From assembly GCA_946478975.1 (NCBI GenBank), contig CAMLEO010000263.1, positions 1-10,315 on the forward strand: a stretch of 10,315 nucleotides of DNA, read 5' to 3'. Shown piece by piece: positions 1 through 5,359 of the stretch. Below the pieces are notes generated by a model that worked only from the letters and a program-made list of their open reading frames with translations, did not search any database and had not been told where the DNA came from. Positions within the stretch are counted from its first letter, which is position 1, and each line of letters opens with the position of its first letter. The position numbers were made by a program, and so were the translations under genes. This DNA comes from an uncultured Steroidobacter sp. (GTDB taxonomy: Bacteria > Pseudomonadota > Gammaproteobacteria > Steroidobacterales > Steroidobacteraceae).

Positions 1-182
1 CGGACGTTACGGCGATCGCGCGCGAGTTCGACGAGATGCTTCGCGTCGCGACCCCACAGAAACGTGGGCAGTCCGACGCGAGCTAGTTGAATTGCGAGCG
101 CCGTTCCCCAGGAACCGGCGCCCAGCACCACGCACGTTGAGCCGTCGGACGCCGCGGCAGTTGCCTCGGGCGCGACAGACAT
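1..182 (-). CDS. gpsA: Glycerol-3-phosphate dehydrogenase [NAD(P)+], N-terminal fragment
   Basis: GpsA reduces dihydroxyacetone phosphate to sn-glycerol 3-phosphate with NAD(P)H in the cytoplasm and so feeds phospholipid synthesis. Only 60 complete codons are present; the gene runs off the left edge. Residues 18-30 form the first beta strand and glycine-rich loop of a Rossmann fold ([13 protein letters not shown], GxGxxG at 21-26), followed by a segment reading FLWGRD and LARDRRNV that matches the start of GpsA proteins. The ATG at 182 lies 7 bases after the secB stop, so it is probably translated by coupling; I see no strong ribosome binding site. The first 15 or so residues are Ala-rich and longer than in E. 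coli GpsA, so an internal start cannot be ruled out, but no other ATG precedes the GxGxxG loop. It is the fourth gene of the yibN-grxC-secB-gpsA operon. Confidence 0.9.
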   Translation of the reverse strand, partial: MSVAPEATAAASDGSTCVVLGAGSWGTALAIQLARVGLPTFLWGRDAKHLVELARDRRNV

Positions 183-189
183 GGCGCGA

Positions 190-693
190 TCAGTTGACCG
201 CGGAGCCCGGCGCCCCTTCGGGAGACGCTTGCTGCTGAGCGCGAGCCGCAGCCTGCGCAAACAGCGCATCGAAATTCACTGGCGGCAGCAGGAACGGCGG
301 GAAGCCGCCCTTCATCAGCAGATCGGAAATGACCTGACGCGCATAGGGCAGGAGGTAGTTCGGGCAGAAGATGCCGAGCAGCCGCTGCATGTCCTGGTTC
401 GGCACGTTGCGAATGCCGAACGCACCGGCCTGCTGCAGCTCGACCAGCCACAAAGTCTTGTCGCCCGCCTGCGCTTCGACGCGCACCGTCAGCACGACTT
501 CCTTCATGTCGCCGCCGATGTCGTTCACCGCGGTGTTGAGGTTCAGATTGATGGTTGGGTTGGTCGTGGGGTTCACGCGCGGGCCGGCCGGCGCTTCGAA
601 AGACACGTCCTTGAGATAGACCGCCTGCGGCGCGAACTGCGGCGCGTTCGGATCAGCGCTCTGGCCGTTGCTGGCGGGAATTTCGTCAACCAT
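190..693 (-). CDS. secB: Protein-export chaperone SecB
   Basis: SecB is a cytosolic homotetrameric chaperone that keeps precursor proteins unfolded and passes them to SecA at the Sec translocon. The 167-residue product is close to the usual size (E. coli 155). Recognisable family segments are [11 protein letters not shown] (26-36), the INLNLNT strand (48-54), the VVLTVRVEA strand (66-74), then [20 protein letters not shown] (107-126) and the C-terminal [17 protein letters not shown] (129-145). The tail after 146 is Ala/Gln-rich and not conserved. The ATG at 693 is supported by an AGAGGA motif 9 bases upstream. The gene follows grxC after 59 bases and precedes gpsA by 7 bases in the same operon. 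Presence of secB fits a proteobacterium with an outer membrane. Confidence 0.97.
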   Translation of the reverse strand: MVDEIPASNGQSADPNAPQFAPQAVYLKDVSFEAPAGPRVNPTTNPTINLNLNTAVNDIGGDMKEVVLTVRVEAQAGDKTLWLVELQQAGAFGIRNVPNQDMQRLLGIFCPNYLLPYARQVISDLLMKGGFPPFLLPPVNFDALFAQAAARAQQQASPEGAPGSAVN

Positions 694-702
694 GATGTCG
701 GA

Positions 703-708
703 TCCTCT
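703..708 (-). promoter_or_regulatory. Ribosome binding site of secB
   Basis: On the minus strand AGAGGA ends 9 bases before the ATG at 693. It is the clearest Shine-Dalgarno sequence in the left operon, and it fixes the secB start. Confidence 0.7.
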
Positions 709-752
709 GTCGCGTTCGTCGAATAATAATAGTAGGCCGCCGTGTGGGACGG

Positions 753-1040
753 TTACCTGGGCAGCTGGGCCAGGAGTTTATCCAATTCCCCCGCGCGATC
801 GAGCGCCGCTAGGTCGTCGTAACCGCCGACATGGCGCTCGCCAATGAAGATCTGCGGCACGGTCCGGCGACCGCCGCTTTTTTGCAGCATGATTTCCCGC
901 TCGCCGGGCACTTCATCGACCTTGATCTCGCGAAAGGCCGCGCCTTTGCGCTCGAGCAGGTTGCGTGCGCGCTGGCAGTAACCGCACCACGCGGTTGAAT
1001 ACATCACGATTTCGCCAACACTTCCGTTGGGTGTGCTCAT
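753..1040 (-). CDS. grxC: Glutaredoxin 3 (GrxC-type)
   Basis: This is a small cytoplasmic thiol-disulfide oxidoreductase reduced by glutathione; family members reduce protein disulfides and glutathione mixed disulfides. The 95-residue product has the thioredoxin-like fold signatures of a dithiol glutaredoxin: strand IVMYSTAW followed by the redox motif Cys19-Gly-Tyr-Cys22, the cis-proline loop Thr60-Val61-Pro62, and the glutathione-binding GGYDD at 72-76. The active site is CGYC rather than the classical CPYC. About 10 extra N-terminal residues precede the first strand compared with E. coli GrxC (83 residues); a start at Met13 would cut off part of that strand, so the ATG at 1040 is preferred. 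Its ATGA overlaps the yibN stop by 4 bases, indicating translational coupling. The pairing with a rhodanese and secB is the conserved gammaproteobacterial order. Confidence 0.95.
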   Translation of the reverse strand: MSTPNGSVGEIVMYSTAWCGYCQRARNLLERKGAAFREIKVDEVPGEREIMLQKSGGRRTVPQIFIGERHVGGYDDLAALDRAGELDKLLAQLPR

Positions 1041-1486
1041 GCTTGCTTACCGTCCTTCTTCGCGGCGCCCTTCACCAGCGGCAGGTTTTCCTGTCGCCAG
1101 CTGTTCAGTCCGCCGCTCAAGGTGACCACTTTGGTGAAGCCCGAAGCGCGCAACGCACGCGCCGCTCCCGCCGAGGTGAAACCTCCGTCGCAATACACGA
1201 TCACCGGCTTTTCTTTGAATTTCTTCAAGGATTCCGCGCGGCTGGCAACTTCCGCCGCGGGGATGTTGCGCGCCTCGATAATGTGGCCCGCTTCGTAGTC
1301 CTTCGCGTCCCGCACATCCAGCAGCAGTGCGCCGGTGTTGGCGAGGCGAACTGCGTCGGCGGTGCCGACACTGGTGCCGCCACGAGCGCGCTGACGCATC
1401 TCGATCACAGCGGCAAGAACAGCGAGAATCGCCGCCGCGGCGACCAGGTAGGGATGGTGAGTGGTGTATTCGATGAAACGATTCAT
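1037..1486 (-). CDS. yibN: Membrane-anchored single-domain rhodanese (YibN-like)
   Basis: The 149-residue product has one N-terminal transmembrane helix (about residues 12-30, after a short MNRFIEY head), then an Arg-rich turn and a single rhodanese domain (about 40-137) facing the cytoplasm by the positive-inside rule. Rhodanese landmarks are LLLDVRDAKDYEAGHI (55-69), the active-site loop VYCDGGFTSA with Cys99, and the closing LSGGLNSW (123-130). Rhodaneses carry sulfane sulfur as a cysteine persulfide; the physiological role of YibN is poorly defined. The open frame extends upstream to 1552, but that start would add 22 Arg/Ala-rich residues and would sit upstream of the likely promoter -10 at 1530-1535, so the ATG at 1486 is chosen; its ribosome binding site is weak. 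First gene of the yibN-grxC-secB-gpsA operon, overlapping grxC by 4 bases. The C-terminal tail is Lys-rich. Confidence 0.9.
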   Translation of the reverse strand: MNRFIEYTTHHPYLVAAAAILAVLAAVIEMRQRARGGTSVGTADAVRLANTGALLLDVRDAKDYEAGHIIEARNIPAAEVASRAESLKKFKEKPVIVYCDGGFTSAGAARALRASGFTKVVTLSGGLNSWRQENLPLVKGAAKKDGKQA

Positions 1487-1529
1487 TGCAGCAGGTCGAG
1501 CCTGGAGCCGGGCCGGCAAAAGGGCGCGA

Positions 1530-1538
1530 AGTATAACA
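1530..1538 (-). promoter_or_regulatory. Extended -10 promoter of the yibN-grxC-secB-gpsA operon
   Basis: The minus strand reads TGTTATACT, a full TGn extension plus a -10 hexamer differing from TATAAT at one base. The -35 position 17 bases upstream (GCCGAG) is poor, as is common for extended -10 promoters. Transcription would start near 1523, leaving a leader of about 37 bases before yibN. The site was found by eye and not tested. Confidence 0.5.
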
Positions 1539-1550
1539 GCCGTGCACGGC
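1539..1550. repeat. 12-bp perfect palindrome in the yibN/envC divergent promoter region
   Basis: GCCGTGCACGGC is perfectly self-complementary. It lies directly upstream of the minus-strand TGn/-10 element, in the spacer between -35 and -10, where a bound repressor or MerR-type activator would affect transcription of the yibN operon. It is also about 30 bases upstream of envC. Its role as an operator is inferred from position only. Confidence 0.4.
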
Positions 1551-1579
1551 ATCTCGGCTGACAGGCAATATTTCCACTA

Positions 1580-2746
1580 ATGTCAATGCCGCGCCTCGCT
1601 ACTGCCGCCCTCGCGGCCATCCTCGCTGTGTGGTTGCCCCAGGCCGCATTTCAAGCCTCCCAGGCGGCGGCCAATCCCGACGCCAAGGAGGCCGAGCTCA
1701 AGCAGGTTCGCGACCGCATCGAGTCCATTCGTCGCGCCATCCACTCCGATGCCGAACGCCGGGACGCCCTGGCCGGACAGGTCAAAGAGGCGGAGCTGAA
1801 GATCCAGACCGCGCGGGAACGATTGTCAGACGTTCGTGCCCAGCGCATCGCCTCGGAAAACCGCCTGGCCGATTTGAAGGACGAGCAGGTCACGACCAGC
1901 AAGCGCATCGATGCCCAGCGTGAGGCGCTGGCGGCGGAATTGAAGGTCGCATACATGAACGGCCACCAGGAGCAGCTGAAGTTACTGCTCAATCAGCAGG
2001 ACCCCGCCCGCCTCGGCCGCATGATGGCGTACTACGGATATTTCGGCCGCGAGCGTGCCGAACGCATCACCGCGATCAGCGAGCACCTGGCGCATCTCGA
2101 ACTCATCGCTGAAAACATCGAGCAGGAAACGCAGAAGCTGCGCGAGCTGGAGAGCGAGCAGGCACGCGATGTGAAGACGCTGGCCGGTGCTCGCGATCAA
2201 CGCGCCCGCACGCTGGCTCAAGTGCAATCGACCATCAAAAATCGCAACGACGAACTGGCGAAGCTGCAGCGTGAAGCGCAGGCGTTGGAAAAGCTGGTCG
2301 AAGAGCTGCGGCGTGCGATCGAAGAATTTCCCGAGCTCGCCGAGCAGCCGTTTCAACGCGTGAAAGGCAAATTGCCCTGGCCGGTGAAAGGCGCATTGCT
2401 GGCACGATTCGGCCAGTTGCGGGCGGGCGGGCCGCTGAAATGGCAGGGCGTCGTCATCGGGGCAGATCGCGGCACACAGGTGCGCTCGCCTTATTACGGC
2501 CGGGTGGTTTATGCCGACTGGCTGCCGGGCCTGGGCTTGCTGGTCGTCGTCGATCACGGCGGCGGATATATGAGTTTGTATGGACACAACGAGCAGGTGT
2601 ATCGCCGCGTCGGCGATCGCGTCTCGCCGGGCGATGCATTGGCGGCCGTCGGTGATGCTGCCGGATTGGGCAAGCCGGGCCTGTATTTCGAGATCCGCAA
2701 AGGCCGCGAACCGTTGGATCCCGGCGCCTGGCTGGTGAAAAAGTAG
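1580..2746 (+). CDS. envC: Murein hydrolase activator EnvC (degenerate LytM/M23 domain)
   Basis: EnvC is a periplasmic protein recruited to the septum by FtsEX, where it activates the amidases AmiA and AmiB to split septal peptidoglycan. The 388 residues comprise a signal peptide (1 to about 30, hydrophobic core LATAALAAILAVWL, cleavage near SQA/AA), a long charged coiled coil in two arms (about 36-130 and 160-250), and a C-terminal LytM domain (about 262-388). That domain has lost most M23 zinc ligands: the HxGxD position reads WQGVV (288-292) and the HxH position reads GLY within GLYFEIR (367-373), the pattern of non-catalytic EnvC; only His336 in LYGHN remains. ATGs at 1580 and 1586 are both possible; neither has a good ribosome binding site. 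It is divergent from yibN as in E. coli, but without the gpmM/gpmI gene that normally lies between. Confidence 0.95.
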   Translation: MSMPRLATAALAAILAVWLPQAAFQASQAAANPDAKEAELKQVRDRIESIRRAIHSDAERRDALAGQVKEAELKIQTARERLSDVRAQRIASENRLADLKDEQVTTSKRIDAQREALAAELKVAYMNGHQEQLKLLLNQQDPARLGRMMAYYGYFGRERAERITAISEHLAHLELIAENIEQETQKLRELESEQARDVKTLAGARDQRARTLAQVQSTIKNRNDELAKLQREAQALEKLVEELRRAIEEFPELAEQPFQRVKGKLPWPVKGALLARFGQLRAGGPLKWQGVVIGADRGTQVRSPYYGRVVYADWLPGLGLLVVVDHGGGYMSLYGHNEQVYRRVGDRVSPGDALAAVGDAAGLGKPGLYFEIRKGREPLDPGAWLVKK

Positions 2747-2764
2747 TGTTTGGTTGCGGAAGCA

Positions 2765-2794
2765 CGGCGCAGTGTGATGTGCCTCACTGTGCCG
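2765..2794 (+). repeat. Imperfect inverted repeat downstream of envC
   Basis: CGGCGCAGTG and CACTGTGCCG can pair over 10 bases (one G-U pair) around a 10-base loop. It begins 18 bases after the envC stop. There is no U-tract after it, so it is a poor intrinsic terminator, although it could stabilise the envC mRNA 3' end. It overlaps the CRP-like site described separately, whose centre is shifted by one base. Confidence 0.4.
2773..2788 (+). promoter_or_regulatory. CRP/Clp-like binding site upstream of the GAF-GGDEF-EAL gene
   Basis: The sequence TGTGATGTGCCTCACT matches the CRP-family core TGTGA-N6-TCACA at nine of the ten defined positions. Its centre is about 104 bases before the GTG at 2885. 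In Xanthomonadales the CRP homologue Clp binds such sites and is itself controlled by c-di-GMP, so a site before a c-di-GMP turnover gene would make biological sense. I cannot identify the cognate -10 element with confidence; the flanks beyond the core do not match the wider A/T-rich E. coli consensus. Confidence 0.4.
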
Positions 2795-2797
2795 AAG

Positions 2798-2815
2798 CCT
2801 GAATCCCGCTTCAGG
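2798..2815 (+). terminator. Possible weak terminator hairpin after envC
   Basis: CCTGAA and TTCAGG form a perfect 6-bp stem with a 6-base loop, followed after 3 bases by a short pyrimidine-rich run (TTTCTCT). The stem is short and only partly GC and the U-run is interrupted, so termination is likely to be weak or absent. Confidence 0.25.
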
Positions 2816-2884
2816 GAGTTTCTCTAAAGGAAATTTGCGGGCGACTTCAAGGAAGCCGCCCCGAGGCCGCCGGATGATCGGCGC

Positions 2885-5134
2885 GTGGCTAACGAGGATT
2901 CTGTAGACGCGGCGACGTTTTCCACCAGCTTGGACCCGTACGGGCAGCTGGTGCGAGTGCTGATGCCTCGCGCTTCTCACGTTGCCATATACGATCGGCT
3001 CAGCACGCCGTTGTGGCTGTCGAACGGCCAGGACGGCGCCGACCTGTTACACCTGGTCGAGGAATCGCTGAACTCGGTTCGTTATGACAGCTCGACGGCG
3101 GATCAGGACAGCCGCCAGGGCTTCTCCCGCAGCTGGGATGGCGATACCGCGTACGTTTTCATTTTGCGTGAAGGTTCCACGCTGCTCGGCGCGCTTGCTG
3201 TTTCATGTCAGGACGGCAGCAGCGGTGCACGCAGCTTTGCATTCGTGCATGGACTATTGCGTCCGGTGTTACAAGTATTGGCGCGCGAGCTCGCGCATCA
3301 ATACAACTTGGGCGATCTGCAAAAGAACCTGAGCTCGCGCGACGGCGACCTCGACTTGCTCCTGGACGCGAGCGGTGCGGAACAGGACGACACCGGTGAC
3401 GACCTGGAACAGCTGCTCGAGACCTGCGTCACTCATCTCGATTGTTCCCTCGGCGCGCTGGCAGTTCCCGATCGTAAGATCGCTTTGTCACATTCGGCCG
3501 ACGGCGGAACGCGCGACAGCGACGCGGCGCTGTTGGAAAAAACTCAGAAACATCTGCTCGCGTGGGTGCAGGTCCAGCGCCGCACGCTGGTGTTGAACAA
3601 GACGCCGCCGAACAGTCCGCTCGGCACCCTGCCCTACAAGATTCTCGCGTGTCCGATCCGACACGGCGTGCAGCACGTCGCCGGTGTTCTGCTGCTGTTC
3701 AAACGGGTCGCGAGCGGCGACTTCACTGCTCGCCAGGTGCGGATCATCGAGATTCTCGCGCGTCGCGTGGCGCACACGGTGCAGGGTGTTTATGAGCCGG
3801 CGACGGGACTGTTGACTCGCTCAGCTTTCGAACAGCGTGCGCTGGCGACGCTGACCGAATCGCCGCAGGGTACGGAACATTGTGTCGCATACGCCGACGT
3901 GGATCGTTTGCACGTCGTGAATGAAAACCACGGCATGCACGTGGGCGATGAAGTCATCGCCAGCATCGCCGAAGTCCTGCGCAGCAACCTCGCTGCAAAC
4001 GTCAGTGCCGCGCGCATTTCGGGCGATCGCTTCGCGATGTTTTTTGCCGGGACCAATGTCGAGCATGCGGCGGCCTTTGCCGACAGCCTTTGCAACACCG
4101 TCGGCCAGATGCGGCTTCGTCATGACGATCGCGACATCGAGCTGTCACTGAGCATCGGTCTCGCCGGCGTGCCGAACACGCGTTATCCATTGTCACAAGC
4201 ACTGGCGGCGGCGGAGATCGCCTGCAAGGCGGCGAAAGATCGCGGGCGCGGCCGCGTCGAGACGTATCACGAAGCCGACCGCAGCATCGTCCGCCGTTAT
4301 GAAGATGTGGCGATTCTAGGCACCCTGCGCGACGCGATCGTCAACGATCGCTTCCGCATGGAAGCGCAACCGCTGGTGAAGCTGAACGACACTGGCCCGC
4401 CGCGACGCTTCGAGCTGTTGTTACGAATGATCGATGCATCGGGCGCGAGCGTAACTCCCGATAAATTCCTGTCCGCAGCTGAACGTTATCAGCTGACCAC
4501 CGATATCGATCGCTGGGTGGTGCAGTACGCACTGGAAGTGATTTCCTCCGCGGCGCCCGCGCTCACGCGCCTGGACGCGCATTTCGCCATCAACATTTCC
4601 GGCCAGTCGATCGGCGATGAGGAATTCACACAATTTCTAGAGCAGCGTCTGCGCGACTACTCGCTGCCGCCGCAGCTGTTGTCGTTCGAAATCACCGAGA
4701 CGGCGGCGGTCGCCAACATCGTGCAAGCAGAAATAATGATTCGGCGGCTGCAGGATCTCGGGCACGGCATCGCCTTGGACGATTTCGGCCGTGGGCTGTC
4801 GTCGCTGACTTATCTCAAATCGCTGCCTGTTTCATATTTGAAGATCGACGGCGGGCTGGTGCGCGATCTGGTTGGCAATCAGCGCTCGCAGGCGATGGTG
4901 ACTGCGATCGTCCAGCTGGCTCGCGCCATGAATTTACAAACAACAGCTGAATGTGTCGAAAACGAGGCCATTCTCGCCGCCGTCGGCCAGCTGGGCGTCG
5001 ATTATGCGCAGGGATTTGCAATCGGAAGGCCGCGTCCGTTCGAACTGGTGCTTCAGGAGCTGCTGCGAGGTTCGGCCGGCGTGATCCGGCAGCCGGGCAC
5101 GCAGCGCTTGAGCCGCACCGCCGGAGTCAGCTGA
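2885..5134 (+). CDS. GAF-GGDEF-EAL cyclic-dinucleotide phosphodiesterase with degenerate GGDEF
   Basis: This 749-residue cytoplasmic protein probably hydrolyses c-di-GMP. Its parts are an uncharacterised N-terminal region (1-150), a GAF-like sensor (about 155-300, ending in the ARQVRIIEILARRVAH helix), a GGDEF domain (about 303-460) and an EAL domain (about 480-725). The GGDEF motif is SGDRF (379-383) and GHxxGD reads GMHVGD, so cyclase activity is unlikely; such domains often bind GTP as regulators. The EAL domain keeps the expected catalytic set: Glu510 (motif ELL within FELLLR), Asn570 (INIS), Glu602 (FEITET), Asp632-Asp633 (DDFGRGLSS), Lys653 (LKID), Glu689 (AECVE) and Gln709 (AQGF). No membrane segment or response receiver is seen. 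The frame has no ATG near its beginning and opens only after a stop at 2825; GTG 2885 is the sole reasonable early start, with a weak ribosome binding site. It sits between envC and ctpA. Confidence 0.9.
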   Translation: MANEDSVDAATFSTSLDPYGQLVRVLMPRASHVAIYDRLSTPLWLSNGQDGADLLHLVEESLNSVRYDSSTADQDSRQGFSRSWDGDTAYVFILREGSTLLGALAVSCQDGSSGARSFAFVHGLLRPVLQVLARELAHQYNLGDLQKNLSSRDGDLDLLLDASGAEQDDTGDDLEQLLETCVTHLDCSLGALAVPDRKIALSHSADGGTRDSDAALLEKTQKHLLAWVQVQRRTLVLNKTPPNSPLGTLPYKILACPIRHGVQHVAGVLLLFKRVASGDFTARQVRIIEILARRVAHTVQGVYEPATGLLTRSAFEQRALATLTESPQGTEHCVAYADVDRLHVVNENHGMHVGDEVIASIAEVLRSNLAANVSAARISGDRFAMFFAGTNVEHAAAFADSLCNTVGQMRLRHDDRDIELSLSIGLAGVPNTRYPLSQALAAAEIACKAAKDRGRGRVETYHEADRSIVRRYEDVAILGTLRDAIVNDRFRMEAQPLVKLNDTGPPRRFELLLRMIDASGASVTPDKFLSAAERYQLTTDIDRWVVQYALEVISSAAPALTRLDAHFAINISGQSIGDEEFTQFLEQRLRDYSLPPQLLSFEITETAAVANIVQAEIMIRRLQDLGHGIALDDFGRGLSSLTYLKSLPVSYLKIDGGLVRDLVGNQRSQAMVTAIVQLARAMNLQTTAECVENEAILAAVGQLGVDYAQGFAIGRPRPFELVLQELLRGSAGVIRQPGTQRLSRTAGVS

Positions 5135-5150
5135 CGGGCACTGCAAGTGA

Positions 5151-5189
5151 GTGCTCGGCTGCCGCTCGAATCAGACCGTGCCCGAGCAC
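5151..5189 (+). repeat. Long-range inverted repeat after the EAL gene
   Basis: GTGCTCGG (5151-5158) and CCGAGCAC (5182-5189) are perfectly complementary over 8 bases across a 23-base loop. The right arm is shared with a tighter hairpin at 5175-5192, so only one of the two can form at a time. No U-tract follows. Confidence 0.4.
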
Positions 5190-5192
5190 GGT
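5175..5192 (+). terminator. Compact GC hairpin after the EAL gene, possible terminator
   Basis: ACCGTGC-CCGA-GCACGGT forms a perfect 7-bp stem closed by a four-base loop, 40 bases after the stop codon at 5134. The downstream sequence is G-rich rather than a U-run, so it is not a classical intrinsic terminator; it may act as a pause or mRNA-stabilising hairpin. Confidence 0.3.
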
Positions 5193-5226
5193 GAGGGTGT
5201 CCAACCGACAGCGGAACTGAATGCTT

Positions 5227-5251
5227 TGACGCTCGTCACAGTTGGATGACG
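5227..5251. repeat. Three TGACG half-sites in alternating orientation upstream of ctpA
   Basis: TGACG at 5227-5231, its complement CGTCA at 5234-5238 and TGACG at 5247-5251 give two inverted repeats (spacers of 2 and 8 bases) and a direct repeat with a 20-bp period, about two helical turns. The array lies about 60 bases upstream of the candidate ctpA -35. It looks like an operator for a dimeric regulator, but no specific family is assigned. Confidence 0.35.
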
Positions 5252-5313
5252 TTTCGCCACCGGTGGGCTGTTTCTTTGAACCGGGTCCGGGACTCGATGC
5301 AGCGTCGACCGCA

Positions 5314-5341
5314 TTGTCGCCCCCGACCGGACGTGTACTAT
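5314..5341 (+). promoter_or_regulatory. Candidate sigma-70 promoter of ctpA
   Basis: TTGTCG (5314-5319) and TACTAT (5336-5341) are spaced by 16 bases, each differing from consensus at two positions. Transcription would begin near 5348, only about 12 bases before the TTG at 5360. If the promoter is real, a downstream ATG start for ctpA becomes more likely. The ctpA-GGDEF pair would be transcribed from here. Confidence 0.45.
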
Positions 5342-5359
5342 GTTTAAAGGCCGCCACAC

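Noticed and set aside
181..726. Plus-strand open frame over secB
   Set aside because: secB on the other strand matches its family throughout; the plus frame has no recognisable feature.
1487..1552. Upstream extension of the yibN frame by 22 codons
   Set aside because: It would start upstream of the extended -10 element, adds a non-conserved Arg/Ala-rich head and disrupts the usual short head before the membrane anchor.
1982..2980. Minus-strand open frame of 332 codons opposite envC
   Set aside because: Low-complexity Gln/Arg/His/Leu composition, no domain, and it covers a clear envC coding region and its downstream gap.
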